Shown here: one piece after another, positions 1 to 11,871 of the stretch
Position numbering within the stretch: position 1 is the stretch's first letter
Layout of the letters: each line of letters begins with the position of its first letter
Assembly: GCF_009671205.1 (NCBI RefSeq)
Contig: NZ_CP045309.1
Location: 4,526,001 to 4,590,000 of the forward strand
Length of the DNA stretch: 64,000 nt
Source: Micromonospora terminaliae
GTDB lineage: Bacteria > Actinomycetota > Actinomycetes > Mycobacteriales > Micromonosporaceae
Direction: 5' to 3'
The notes under the pieces: generated by a model
Seen by the model: the letters and a program-made list of their open reading frames with translations, nothing else
What the model was told of the DNA's origin: nothing
Database searches by the model: none
Made by a program: the position numbers and the translations under genes

Positions 1-431
1 TCGGCGAAGGTGAGCCGGGAGGGCGCGTGCTCGCCGGTGGCGGTGCGCCGCAGCACGGCCCGGATCCGGGCGGTCAGCTCCTCCAGGCTGAACGGCTTGG
101 TGACGTAGTCGTCGCCGCCCAGCGTGAGCCCGCGAATCTTGTCGTCGGTGGCGTCCCGGGCGGTCAGGAAGACCACGGGGGTCCGCGTGCCGCCCTCGCG
201 GAGCATCCGGATGACCTCGAAGCCGTCCAGGTCGGGCAGCATGACGTCGAGCACGACCAGGTCGGGCCGGTGGTCCTTGGCGGCGTTGAGCGCCGCGCTG
301 CCGCTGGTCGCGGTGGCGACGTCGAAGCCGGCGAAGCGCAGGCTCGCGGAGAGCAGTTCGAGGATGTTGGGGTCGTCCTCGACGACGAGCAGTCGGGCCT
401 CGGTCTGGGTAGCCACCATGGCACCCATCAT
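1..431 (-). CDS. OmpR-type response regulator (partial, 3' end outside window)
   Basis: N-terminal 143 codons of a two-component response regulator; the rest lies left of the window. The receiver domain is clear: an acidic pocket in LLVVEDDPN, the phospho-acceptor Asp in LVVLDVMLPD, the conserved Thr in VFLTARDA and the Lys in YVTKPFSLEEL. The sequence then runs into the linker that normally leads to a winged-helix DNA-binding domain, so OmpR/PhoB class is the likely type, but that domain is not visible. Start is uncertain: ATGs at 431, 428 and 419 are all in frame, with only a weak GGA upstream. The cognate kinase would be expected downstream, outside the window. Confidence 0.85.
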   Translation of the reverse strand, partial: MMGAMVATQTEARLLVVEDDPNILELLSASLRFAGFDVATATSGSAALNAAKDHRPDLVVLDVMLPDLDGFEVIRMLREGGTRTPVVFLTARDATDDKIRGLTLGGDDYVTKPFSLEELTARIRAVLRRTATGEHAPSRLTFA

Positions 432-526
432 CCGCGTTCCGGCTGCGGGCGCGCTGGGTGGACCCTGGAAACAACCTGTGAGCCGCCGTGGTGTCTCCCC
501 CGTCGGAGACACCCACGGCGCCGGGC

Positions 527-1150
527 CTAGCGGAGCAGCCGGCGCAGCCCGTCCAGGGCCCCGTCGAGCAGGCGGATGGCCGTGCGGAGCTGGGCGTCGG
601 TGAGCCGGCCGGCCCGTACCAGCGCGCCGACCTCGACGGTGAACGCGGCCAGCCGCTGGTCGAACTCGGCGAGCAGGGGCGACTCGGCGGTGGGGCGCGG
701 GCCGCCGTTGGCCGGCGGGCGGGTGGTCGGCGGCGGGGGCGCCCACCGGGCCTGCCGGGTCTGCCGGGCCGCCTCGCGCAGCTCCCGCTTGAGGTCGCGC
801 ACCGAGCCGCGTACCTCGGTGCGGATCTCGCCGGCCAGCGCGGAGAGATCCTCCACGGAGGCCGTGATGTCCGATTCCAGGGTGGCCAGCTCGTCGGCGC
901 GCTGCCGCAGCTCGGCCCGGCCCGCGTCGGTGATCTCGTAGACCTTGCGGCCGCCGGCGGCGGTGTGGCTGACCAGCCCCTCGACCTCGAGCCGCTGCAG
1001 CCGGGGGTAGATGGTGCCGGCGCTGGGCGCGTAGAGGCCGAGGAAGCGGTCCTCCAGCAGGCGGATCAGCTCGTAGCCGTGCTTCGGGCCGTCGTCGAGC
1101 AGCTTGAGCAGGTAGAGCCGGAGCCGCCCGTGACTGAACACGGCGGTCAC
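527..1150 (-). CDS. PadR-family transcriptional regulator
   Basis: A 207-residue winged-helix repressor. Residues 1-85 hold the PadR domain (GRLRLYLLKLLDDGPKHGYEL, AGTIYPRLQRLEVEGLV, YEITDAGRAEL). A charged helical region follows (about 90-140), then a Pro-rich linker and a C-terminal helical part, longer than minimal PadR proteins. The GTG start overlaps the stop of the upstream DUF4097 gene by 4 nt (GTGA), so the two are translationally coupled in one operon. PadR regulators commonly repress their own operon, and a strong inverted repeat sits in the promoter upstream of the pair. The ligand is unknown. Confidence 0.92.
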   Translation of the reverse strand: MTAVFSHGRLRLYLLKLLDDGPKHGYELIRLLEDRFLGLYAPSAGTIYPRLQRLEVEGLVSHTAAGGRKVYEITDAGRAELRQRADELATLESDITASVEDLSALAGEIRTEVRGSVRDLKRELREAARQTRQARWAPPPPTTRPPANGGPRPTAESPLLAEFDQRLAAFTVEVGALVRAGRLTDAQLRTAIRLLDGALDGLRRLLR

Positions 1151-1986
1151 GGCCTCTCCTCCACGTCGTCGGCGTCCTCGACGGGACGGGCGAGCAGCGC
1201 GATGCTGCCGGATGTCGCGGACGCCCAGAGCTTACCGGCGCCCCCGCCGAGCACCCCGTGGCTGTCCTTCACCGCGCCGAACCCGTGCTGGCCGCCGCAG
1301 ACCTGCGGGAAGCCGCTGGTGATCCGGCCGGAGGTGGTGTGCAGGTGGACGGTGAGGTCGCTGTCCTCGCGGACCCGGACGGTGATGCTGCCGGAGATGG
1401 CGCTGAGCCGGATCTCGCTGCCGCGCGGGTTGTCCAGGTCGCAGGTGATCGACCCGGAGACGGCGTGGGCGCGCACCCGCTCGGGCGCGCTGTCGGCGAG
1501 GATCAGCTCGCCGGAGACGGTCTCCAGGTTGAGGTCGCCGCCGACCCCGAGCGCCTCGACCGGGCCCGAGGTGACCTTCGCGGAGGTGTGGCCGCGCAGC
1601 CCCATGAGGGTGACCTGGCCGGAGGTGACGTCGACCCGAGTGTCCCGGCGCAGGCCGGAGGCGACCAGCGAGCCGTCCACCAGGTGCAGGTCGGCCAGCA
1701 CGTGGGCGGGGACGGCGATGGAGACCTCGGCCCGGAACCGGCGGCCGAGCTGGCCGAGCCACCAGAGGACCCCGGGCCAGCGGGGCATCCGCTCGTGGGC
1801 GACGGTCAGCCGGCCGTCGCGCAGCTCGACGAGGACGGGCCGGCGGCTGATCCGGGTGACGTCCACCCGGGTCGGGCCGTCGGTGGCGACCACGTTGAGG
1901 CGGCCACTGATGAGGCGGACGTCCAGCCGGGTGACCGGCTCGTCCAGGGTGAGCCGTTGCGGGCTGTCGACCGTCCAGCTGGTCAT
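1147..1986 (-). CDS. DUF4097 beta-solenoid protein
   Basis: A 279-residue protein with the repeating short beta-strand pattern of DUF4097: successive turns such as LISGRLNVVA, VTSGQVTLMGL, VTSGPVEALGV, VSGELILAD, VSGSITCDL, ISGSITVRV and TSGRITSGF, roughly 11-20 residues apart. No signal peptide is visible, so it is probably cytoplasmic. Start ATG 1986 is preceded by a good GGGGAGG site. The DUF4097-PadR order recurs in actinobacteria and is often linked to envelope-stress or exporter regulation in other bacteria, but the biochemical role of this protein is unknown. Confidence 0.85.
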   Translation of the reverse strand: MTSWTVDSPQRLTLDEPVTRLDVRLISGRLNVVATDGPTRVDVTRISRRPVLVELRDGRLTVAHERMPRWPGVLWWLGQLGRRFRAEVSIAVPAHVLADLHLVDGSLVASGLRRDTRVDVTSGQVTLMGLRGHTSAKVTSGPVEALGVGGDLNLETVSGELILADSAPERVRAHAVSGSITCDLDNPRGSEIRLSAISGSITVRVREDSDLTVHLHTTSGRITSGFPQVCGGQHGFGAVKDSHGVLGGGAGKLWASATSGSIALLARPVEDADDVEERP

Positions 1987-2039
1987 GGCGTCCTCCCCTC
2001 GTTGACGCGTCGGTCGGCGGCGCGTCGAGTGATGGGAGG

Positions 2040-2096
2040 AGCATAACGCGATACATCGCGACTGAACAAGACTGTCGCGACTGTGTCGCGATCGCG
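2040..2096 (-). promoter_or_regulatory. Promoter and candidate PadR operator for the DUF4097-padR operon
   Basis: On the minus strand there is a -35-like TTGTTC (2069-2064) and a -10 TATGCT (2045-2040), 18 nt apart. A perfect inverted repeat, CGCGAT-ac-ATCGCG (2047-2060), fills most of the spacer, where a bound repressor would block RNA polymerase. Two further TCGCGA boxes lie upstream at 2075-2080 and 2086-2091. Autoregulation by the PadR protein is inferred from position and symmetry. Confidence 0.6.
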
Positions 2097-3008
2097 TCAG
2101 GCCGCCAGGTCCAGCCCCACCTCCGCCCGGGCGGGGACCGGCGCCACGGGCCGGACGAGCCGCATGCCGGTCGCGGTACGGCGCACGGGCGCGCGGACCG
2201 GGGCCGGATGGATGGCCGACTCGGCCGCCCGGGCCAGCATCCGCCGGTCCGCGCCGGCCGCCGGGTGCAGCGCGGCGGCCACCGTCACCGCCACGGTCAG
2301 GTCCCGGGCCCCCAGCACCCGGCGGACCGACTCCCAGAGCGTCTCGTCGCCCAGGAAGGCGGGCAGGGTGCTCGCGTCGCCGGCGTACCGGTAGCCGAGC
2401 CGCAGGGGGACGACCGGCGCGCCGGCGTCCACCGCGGCCTGGAACACCGCCGGCCGGAAGCCCCGGCCGGGCCGGCAGCCGGACGCCGCGCCGCACCAGG
2501 TCGTGCCCTCGGGAAACACCGCCACGGAGTGTCCGGCGCGCAGCGCGCCGGCGACCCTGCCGACCGTCGCCGGCAGGTCGCGCGGCCGGGACCGGTCGAC
2601 GAAGACCGTGCCGGCCGCGGCGGCCAGCGGGCCGAGCACCGCCCAGTCGCGGACCTCCCGTTTGGCCACCATCCGGGCCGGGGACACCGCGAGCACCGCG
2701 AGGATGTCCAGCCACGACACGTGGTTGGCGACCAGCAGCGCCCGCGAGCGGGGCAGCCGCCCCCGGACCACGAGCCGCACGCCGAGGGCCCGCAGCGTTC
2801 CCCGCGCCCAGCCACGCAGCACGGCCCGCCGGTCGCCGGCCGGCAGCAGCGGCAGCAGCGCGGCCAGGCCGGCCCCGGCCAGCAGCATCCCGGCCACGCC
2901 GAGCAGGCGCCCCACCCGGCGTGGCAGCGACGCGTCCGGCGCGGCGGCCGCCGGCAGGCAGACCGGCCCGCAGCCCGAGGCGGGGCGCCAGAGCCCGTCC
3001 CCGGTCAC
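2097..3008 (-). CDS. PlsC-like 1-acyl-glycerol/lyso-lipid acyltransferase (OlsA-like)
   Basis: A 303-residue membrane-associated acyltransferase of the PlsC/LPLAT family. A hydrophobic N-terminal segment (about 32-57) is followed by the catalytic HX4D box (NHVSWLD, H96 to D101) and the acceptor-binding FPEGTT motif (165-170). It transfers an acyl chain from acyl-ACP or acyl-CoA to a lysolipid. The GTG start overlaps the stop of the upstream OlsB-like gene by 4 nt, so the substrate may be lyso-ornithine lipid (OlsA role), although an ordinary lysophosphatidate acyltransferase role cannot be excluded. The long in-frame extension upstream of 3008 lies inside the neighbouring gene and is not expected to be translated. 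Confidence 0.85.
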   Translation of the reverse strand: MTGDGLWRPASGCGPVCLPAAAAPDASLPRRVGRLLGVAGMLLAGAGLAALLPLLPAGDRRAVLRGWARGTLRALGVRLVVRGRLPRSRALLVANHVSWLDILAVLAVSPARMVAKREVRDWAVLGPLAAAAGTVFVDRSRPRDLPATVGRVAGALRAGHSVAVFPEGTTWCGAASGCRPGRGFRPAVFQAAVDAGAPVVPLRLGYRYAGDASTLPAFLGDETLWESVRRVLGARDLTVAVTVAAALHPAAGADRRMLARAAESAIHPAPVRAPVRRTATGMRLVRPVAPVPARAEVGLDLAA

Positions 3009-3778
3009 GACGCCTCGCCCAGGAAGTGCCGCAGGTAGCGAGGGTTCATCCGGTCCAGGGAGAACAGCACGTAGAAGTCGGCGCAGGCGAAGTCCGGGTC
3101 GTACGCCGGCTCCCCGCAGACCCATGCGCCGAGCCGCAGGTAGCCGCGGAGCAGCGGCGGGACCAGCGCGCGCCGCTCGGCGGCGGACAACTCCGGCTCG
3201 TCGGCGGCCGGCGCCTCGGCGAACCAGGGGCGGCGGGGCGTCACGCGCAGCGGTGGCGGGGCCAGGTGCCGGGCGGTGACCTGGGCCCAGACCTCGGCGG
3301 CCGCGGTCCCGCCGTCGGCCACCGGCACCGAGGCGCAGCCGCCCAGCCACCGCGAGCCGCGCAGGTGCAGGTAGCGGGTGATCCCGGCCCACATCAGGTT
3401 GATCACGGCGCCGGAGCGGTGGTCCGGGTGCACGCAGGACCGGCCCGCCTCGACCAGGCCGTCGCGGAGCGGGGCGAGCGCGGTCAGGTCGAACTCGCCG
3501 TCGGCGTACCGGCGGTCGGTGCGTCCGGGCGGCAGCAGCCGGTAGGTGCCGACCACCTCGTCGGTGCCCTCGCGCAGCACGACCAGGTGGTCGCAGTGTG
3601 CGTCGAACTCGTCGGTGTCGAGCCCGGCGGCCCCCGGGTGCAGGGTGGCGCCGAGCTCACTGGCGAACACCTCGTGACGCAGGCGTTGCGCGGCCGCGAC
3701 CAGGGTCGGGTCGTCGGCGATCAGCAGGGTGTATCCGCTGGTCGTGAGGGGTGCGCCAGCGGCGTGCAGAACGGCCAT
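3005..3778 (-). CDS. OlsB-like N-acyltransferase (GNAT/hemolysin-like family)
   Basis: A 257-residue protein resembling the ornithine-acyl-ACP N-acyltransferase (OlsB, formerly hemolysin-like) branch of the GNAT fold. Visible hallmarks are LRHEVFASELG near the N-terminus, the acidic stretch DEFDAHCDHLVV, GTYRLLPP, the cofactor region EAGRSCVHPDHRSG and the C-terminal CADFYVLFSLD. It would add a 3-hydroxyacyl chain to ornithine (or another amine), the first step of ornithine lipid synthesis, with the coupled PlsC-like gene doing the second. Start ATG 3778 has no clear ribosome site; TACACA lies 7 nt upstream, which fits a leaderless transcript. Substrate is inferred from family and pairing only. 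Confidence 0.8.
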   Translation of the reverse strand: MAVLHAAGAPLTTSGYTLLIADDPTLVAAAQRLRHEVFASELGATLHPGAAGLDTDEFDAHCDHLVVLREGTDEVVGTYRLLPPGRTDRRYADGEFDLTALAPLRDGLVEAGRSCVHPDHRSGAVINLMWAGITRYLHLRGSRWLGGCASVPVADGGTAAAEVWAQVTARHLAPPPLRVTPRRPWFAEAPAADEPELSAAERRALVPPLLRGYLRLGAWVCGEPAYDPDFACADFYVLFSLDRMNPRYLRHFLGEAS

Positions 3779-3948
3779 GGGTATCTGTGTAGGGTGCCCG
3801 GGTGCCGGCTCCGGGGATGAGGGGTGTCGATCCGGTGAACGCCGGTCGGCGCTCCGGCACACCCCCTCACCTGCGGGGAACGCCGTCGTGCGAGGCTGCC
3901 CGGGCAGGACCCGGCGACGAGGCCGGTGTCGGACCCCGGAGGTGCCAG

Positions 3949-4605
3949 GTGATCATCGAGTCCCGCTTCCACGGACCGGACGGCTCGGGCAACGGCGGCT
4001 GGAGCGCCGGGATCTTCGCCGCCGCGGTGGACGACCGAGGGCCGGTCGAGGTCACCCTGCGCAAGCCGCCTCCGCTGGAGACCCCGCTGACCGTGGCCGA
4101 CGGCGAGGTCCGCGACCCGGACGGCCAGGTGATCGCCCAGGTACGCCGGGTCGAGCCGGTCGACGCCGTGGTCCCGCCGGTGGACCGGCCGACGGCCGAG
4201 GCCGCCGCGAAGGCGTACCCCGGTTTCGTGGACCACCCCTTCCCCGGCTGCTACGTCTGCGGCCCGGCGAACCCGGCCGGGCTGCGGATCTTCCCGGGCC
4301 GGCTGCCGGACGGGCGGACCGCCGCGCCGTTCCGGGCCCCGGCCGGCGTGGTGCCGGCGACCGTCTGGGCGGCGCTGGACTGCCCCGGCGGCTGGGCGGT
4401 GATCGCGCCCGGCCGGCCGTACGTCCTGGGCCGGATCGCCGCGCAGGTCACCGCGCTGCCGCGCCCCGGCGACGAGTGCGTGGTGACCGGTGCCATGGTC
4501 GGCGGCTCGGGACGCAAGGCCGAGGTGCACTCCAGCCTCTACGGCCCGGACGGCGCGCTGCTGGGGCAGGCACGCGCCACCTGGATCGCGCTGCCGCCGG
4601 CCTGA
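3949..4605 (+). CDS. Hotdog-fold thioesterase-like protein
   Basis: A 218-residue protein. The best marker is PGCYVCGPANPAGLRI near residues 97-113, a pattern typical of PaaI-like hotdog proteins, followed by regions compatible with a second hotdog half (WAALDCPGGWAVI, VTGAMVGGSGRKAEVHSSLYGPDG). The N-terminal half (SGNGGWSAGIFAA, VTLRKPPPLETPL) looks like a degenerate first hotdog domain. I chose GTG 3949 because GGAGG at 3938-3942 lies 6 nt before it; the open frame extends upstream to 3802 without a comparable site. It probably hydrolyses or binds an acyl-CoA thioester; the substrate is unknown. It is transcribed divergently from the OlsB-like gene. Confidence 0.7.
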   Translation: MIIESRFHGPDGSGNGGWSAGIFAAAVDDRGPVEVTLRKPPPLETPLTVADGEVRDPDGQVIAQVRRVEPVDAVVPPVDRPTAEAAAKAYPGFVDHPFPGCYVCGPANPAGLRIFPGRLPDGRTAAPFRAPAGVVPATVWAALDCPGGWAVIAPGRPYVLGRIAAQVTALPRPGDECVVTGAMVGGSGRKAEVHSSLYGPDGALLGQARATWIALPPA

Positions 4606-4768
4606 CCTCTCCTCCCTGCGGATGATCCGCTCCTGCCCCCGGGGGAGGAGGGCGTACGCATCCCGCCTGATTGACCCCCTTGCGCCGGGTTGGAAGGCTG
4701 TGCTCGGCGCCCCGCAACGGCGTCCCAGCGGCGTGCCCTGAAGCCCGCCGCGGCAGGAGAGGAGAACG

Positions 4769-5707
4769 ATGTCCGACGGGCAGCCAAGCCCCAGTGCCGG
4801 GACCGGCCAGATCGTGGTGTCCGGGCTGACGAAGCAATACAAGAGCGTCCGGGCGGTGGACAACCTGTCCTTCACCGTCCAGCCGGGCCGGGTCACCGGC
4901 TTCCTCGGCCCGAACGGCGCCGGTAAGACGACCACGCTGCGCATGCTGCTCAACCTGGTCACGCCGACCGCGGGCGAGGCCACCATCGGCGGCCACCGGT
5001 ACGCCGACCTGGCCGACCCGCTGCGCACGGTGGGTGCGGTGCTGGAGGCGTCCAGCGCGCACAAGGGCCGTACCGGCATCAACCACCTGCGGGTGATCTG
5101 CGCGGCGGCGGGCCTCCCCCGCGGGCGCGCCGACGAGGCGCTCGCCCTGGTCGGGCTGACCCCGGCCGCGAAGCGCAAGTTCAAGGGCTACTCGCTCGGC
5201 ATGAAGCAGCGTCTCGGCATCGCCGCCGCCATGCTCGGCGACCCGCGGGTGCTGATCCTCGACGAGCCGGCCAACGGCCTGGACCCGGAGGGGATCCGCT
5301 GGATGCGCGGCTTCCTCAAGGGGCTGGCCGCCGAGGGGCGCACGGTGCTGGTCTCCAGCCACCTGCTCTCCGAGATGCAGCTGCTCGCCGACGACGTGGT
5401 GATCATCGCAGCCGGCAAGCTGGTCCGGCAGGGGCCGGTCGACCAGGTCATCGGCTCGATGACGCACGGCGCCCGGGTGCGGGTACGCACCCCGCAGGCC
5501 GATGAGCTGACCGCGGCGCTGCGCGAGCAGGCGGCCACGGTGGACGCCGACGCGCACGGCGCGCTGCTGGTGACCGGGGTCGACGCGCCGACGGTCGGCC
5601 GGGTGGCACTGGCCGCCAAGGTGGAGCTGCACGAGCTGACCACCGAACGCCCCGACCTGGAAGGTGTCTTCCTGGAGCTGACGGCCGGAAAGGCGGAGAT
5701 CCGATGA
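4769..5707 (+). CDS. ABC transporter ATP-binding protein
   Basis: A 312-residue ATPase of the drug/antibiotic-export class. Walker A is GPNGAGKTT (residues 47-55), the signature is YSLGMKQRLGIAAAML, Walker B is VLILDEPANGLD, and the switch His lies in LVSSHLLSEM. A roughly 90-residue C-terminal extension follows, as in exporters of the ABC-2 type. GGAGAGGAG lies just upstream of the ATG. The stop overlaps the permease start (ATGA at 5704), so the two form one operon. Substrate unknown. Confidence 0.95.
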   Translation: MSDGQPSPSAGTGQIVVSGLTKQYKSVRAVDNLSFTVQPGRVTGFLGPNGAGKTTTLRMLLNLVTPTAGEATIGGHRYADLADPLRTVGAVLEASSAHKGRTGINHLRVICAAAGLPRGRADEALALVGLTPAAKRKFKGYSLGMKQRLGIAAAMLGDPRVLILDEPANGLDPEGIRWMRGFLKGLAAEGRTVLVSSHLLSEMQLLADDVVIIAAGKLVRQGPVDQVIGSMTHGARVRVRTPQADELTAALREQAATVDADAHGALLVTGVDAPTVGRVALAAKVELHELTTERPDLEGVFLELTAGKAEIR

Positions 5708-6528
5708 ACCTGGTCCGATCCGAGCTGCTCAAGATCCGTTCCACCAACACCTGGTGGGTCTTCGCGCTGATCACGGTGCCGCTCTGGGCCCTCGCCATGG
5801 CCTTCAACTGGCTCCAGACCGAGGCCCTGACCAGCGGCAACATCGGCGACGTGCCGGCCGACCAGGCCGACCAGGTGCAGGCCGTCTCCAGCGCCGACAG
5901 CCTGGCCGCCAACCTCTACACCAACGGCCAGTTCTTCGGCCTGCTCATCGTCATGCTGCTCGGCATCGTGGTGGTGACCAGCGAGTTCTTCCACCAGACG
6001 GTGACCACCACGTTCCTCACGGCCCCGCACCGCACCGCCGTGATGGTGGCCAAGCTGGTCGCCGCGGGCGTGCTGGCGGTGCTCTTCTGGCTGGGCACCA
6101 CGGTGTTGAACCTGATCTTCGCACCGCTGATCCTGAACGCCACGGACGTCGGCGCCCAGTTCGGCAGCGGCGCGGTCTGGCGGGCGGTGGCCCTCAACGG
6201 GCTGGCCTACCTGCTCTGGTCGGTGCTCGGCGTCGGGCTCGGCGTGCTGATCCGCAGCCAGATCGGCGCCACGGTGACCGGCATTCTGCTCTACCTGGGC
6301 GGCGCCATCGGCGCGGCCATCGCCATCGGGCTGCTGGCCGCCAAGTTCGGTGACTGGATCAACCAGCTCCAGCTGCTGGTGCCGTCGCTGGCGTCGTCGC
6401 TCATGGTGAGCGGCGCCGACATCCCCGGCAACCCGCCGCGGTGGGCCGGTGCCGCCGTACTCATCGGCTACGCCGCCGTGGCCGGGGTGATCGGCGTGCT
6501 GACCATCCGGCGCCGCGACATCTCCTGA
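5704..6528 (+). CDS. ABC-2 type transporter permease
   Basis: A 274-residue integral membrane protein with six hydrophobic segments (first at WWVFALITVPLWALAMAF, last at AAVLIGYAAVAGVIGVL). A large extracytoplasmic loop lies between helices 1 and 2 (about residues 38-75), and EFFHQTVTTTFL follows helix 2, a typical ABC-2 layout. It pairs with the ATPase encoded 4 nt upstream in an overlapping frame to form a homodimeric-type exporter. A strong hairpin terminator ends the operon 15 nt after the stop. Confidence 0.92.
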   Translation: MNLVRSELLKIRSTNTWWVFALITVPLWALAMAFNWLQTEALTSGNIGDVPADQADQVQAVSSADSLAANLYTNGQFFGLLIVMLLGIVVVTSEFFHQTVTTTFLTAPHRTAVMVAKLVAAGVLAVLFWLGTTVLNLIFAPLILNATDVGAQFGSGAVWRAVALNGLAYLLWSVLGVGLGVLIRSQIGATVTGILLYLGGAIGAAIAIGLLAAKFGDWINQLQLLVPSLASSLMVSGADIPGNPPRWAGAAVLIGYAAVAGVIGVLTIRRRDIS

Positions 6529-6542
6529 GTCGGCTACCCGAC

Positions 6543-6583
6543 ACGGCCCCGGCCGGTGACGCTGCGTCACCGGCCGGGGCCGT
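6543..6583 (+). terminator. Hairpin terminator of the ABC operon
   Basis: A perfect 18-bp stem (6543-6560 with 6566-6583) and a 5-nt loop, with no T-tract. T-less stems of this type are common terminators in actinobacteria. The following stretch to 6784 should hold the kgd promoter; I could not assign its boxes. Confidence 0.8.
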
Positions 6584-6784
6584 CCGCATCTAGCAGGAGT
6601 GGCCGGGACACGCAGCGTTTGCCGAACTTCTGGCATCTTCTGTGAAACGGACCACCAGCCGGAGGCGAGAATGCCTGCGTCGATCGCACGGCGTAGCCTG
6701 GGACCCGTCTCTCGTGCCTCCCGAAACGGGCACGGGAGCGCCCGCGTGACATTCACAACCGCGTGAAAGAGGCGATTAGCGGCC

Positions 6785-10537
<3,753 letters not shown>

Positions 10538-10554
10538 CCTGAGCGCACCGCCGG

Positions 10555-10597
10555 CGACGAGGGGCAGCGACCGCACGACGGCCGCTGCCCCTCGTCG
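10555..10597 (+). terminator. Hairpin terminator after kgd
   Basis: A 15-bp perfect stem (10555-10569 with 10583-10597) and a 13-nt loop, lying between kgd and the small DUF6104 gene, which therefore probably has its own promoter or depends on read-through. Confidence 0.75.
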
Positions 10598-10632
10598 GTG
10601 TGGCGGCCCCCTTCTCCCGCGAGAGGACGCAC

Positions 10633-10812
10633 ATGTACTTCACCGACCGTGGCATCGAGGAACTGGTCGAACGCCGGGGCGACGAGCAGGTCAGCCTGGA
10701 GTGGCTGGGCGAGCGGCTACGTGACTTCGTAGACCTGAACCCGGAGTTCGAGACCCCGATCGAGCGGTTCGCCACCTGGCTGGCCCGGCTGGACGACGAG
10801 GACGACGAGTGA
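10633..10812 (+). CDS. DUF6104-family small protein
   Basis: A 59-residue acidic protein (MYFTDRGIEELVERRGDEQ, ending in LARLDDEDDE), matching the DUF6104 family that I recall next to kgd in other actinobacteria. ATG 10633 follows GAGAGGA at good spacing; the frame stays open upstream to 10600 but without a better site. No transmembrane segment or cysteine is present. Function unknown; conserved linkage to kgd suggests a role around 2-oxoglutarate metabolism, which is only inference. Confidence 0.8.
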   Translation: MYFTDRGIEELVERRGDEQVSLEWLGERLRDFVDLNPEFETPIERFATWLARLDDEDDE

Positions 10813-10849
10813 CCGCCTGACCTTCTCCCGCCCGGTGGACGAGGATCGC

Positions 10850-11368
10850 TCAGCTCGTCGCGCCCGGGCCGGGCCCGGGGGCGACCCGCTCGGCCATGGC
10901 GTGTGTCCACACGGCGTCGAGGTCCGCACCGGGCGGAAACCGGCCGGCCAGTTCCAGGTCGACCAGCCCGTGGGCCAGGCCCCAGAGCGCGCGTGCCGCG
11001 GTCAGGTCACCCCCGGTCACCCGGAGCAACGGCGCCGCGGCGGCCGCCTCCACGCCGGGTGCCAGGCGGTCGCGCGCCAGCGGCAGCCGGGTGGCGATCT
11101 CGTACAGCCGGGGGTGCCCGAGCGCCCAGTGTCGGTAGGCGGCGGCGAGGGACGGCAGGTCCGGCGCCGCCTCCAGGGCCGCGGCGAGCCGCTGGAGCGC
11201 CCGCTGCTGCAGGGCCGCCTCGATCTCGGGCTTCCCCGCGACGTGCTTGTACAACGACGGGGCCTGGATGCCCAGTTCGTCGGCGAGCCGGCGCATCGTC
11301 ACGGCCTCCGGCCCGCCGCGCTCCAGCAGGCGTTCGGCCACGTCGACGATCTCCTCGCGGCGGGTCAC
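10850..11368 (-). CDS. TetR-family regulator
   Basis: A 172-residue repressor. The N-terminal helix-turn-helix is clear (IVDVAERLLERGGPEAVTMRRLADELGIQAPSLYKHVAGK), followed by a ligand-binding domain with a WHG-like segment (WALGHPRLYEIATRLPL and WGLAHGLVDLEL). The GTG start overlaps the stop of the upstream membrane protein gene by 4 nt, so both are co-transcribed. The tandem palindrome upstream of that operon is its probable operator, giving a self-regulated two-gene unit. Confidence 0.92.
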   Translation of the reverse strand: MTRREEIVDVAERLLERGGPEAVTMRRLADELGIQAPSLYKHVAGKPEIEAALQQRALQRLAAALEAAPDLPSLAAAYRHWALGHPRLYEIATRLPLARDRLAPGVEAAAAAPLLRVTGGDLTAARALWGLAHGLVDLELAGRFPPGADLDAVWTHAMAERVAPGPGPGATS

Positions 11369-11793
11369 CGACGCGGCTCCGCCACCCAGCCGCGGCAGAG
11401 CACGAGCGCCAGGACGAGCAGCACCGACAGGGCGCCGTCAACGATCAGGACGGTGCCGGTCCCCTCGATCGCGGCGTTCCGCGTGTAGACCAGAGCGGTC
11501 ACCGTCATGGCCAGCTTGTGGAAGATGACCAGCGGCCACACCCCCCGGTAACCCCGCGGCCGGACGGCCAGCAGGGCGAAGAGCCCGGCGAAGACCAGGA
11601 ATCCGTACGCCCGCCACGTCTCGACCACCTTGACGGCCGGCTCGGCGTCGGCGACCGTGCCGTACGCCCCCAGGGCCGCCGCCAGCGCGCCGACCGCCGC
11701 CAGCCAGAGCAGCACCCGGCCGATCCGGTCCCGCACGCCCCCGCCGTCGGTCGTCGCGGGTCGGGTCTCCACGGTCGTCGCTCCGGTCATCAC
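11365..11793 (-). CDS. Small four-helix membrane protein
   Basis: About 142 residues with four predicted transmembrane segments (VLLWLAAVGALAAALGAY, YGFLVFAGLFALLAV, WPLVIFHKLAMTVTAL, VDGALSVLLVLALVL). I do not recognise a named family. GTG 11793 and ATG 11790 are both possible starts; GAGGGG upstream fits either. It is translationally coupled to the downstream TetR gene and is presumably the gene that regulator controls, so a transport or efflux-accessory role is plausible but unproven. Confidence 0.75.
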   Translation of the reverse strand: MMTGATTVETRPATTDGGGVRDRIGRVLLWLAAVGALAAALGAYGTVADAEPAVKVVETWRAYGFLVFAGLFALLAVRPRGYRGVWPLVIFHKLAMTVTALVYTRNAAIEGTGTVLIVDGALSVLLVLALVLCRGWVAEPRR

Positions 11794-11807
11794 GGCACAC
11801 CCCTCAT

Positions 11808-11853
11808 CTGGCTAACGCTGTTAGCCAAGACGTTAGCTAACAGCGTTAGCCAG
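11808..11853. promoter_or_regulatory. Tandem TetR operator
   Basis: Two 18-nt arms (11808-11825 and 11836-11853) form a perfect inverted repeat around a 10-nt centre. Each arm contains its own palindrome GCTAAC-GCT-GTTAGC, so two dimers could bind. It lies 15 nt upstream of the membrane protein/tetR operon start, the expected place for an autoregulatory operator. Confidence 0.8.
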
Positions 11854-11871
11854 GTCAAGGGCGAGGCCGGT

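Noticed and set aside
1258..2046. Plus-strand frame opposite the DUF4097 gene
   Set aside because: The minus strand shows regular beta-solenoid repeats and a ribosome site; the opposite frame shows none.
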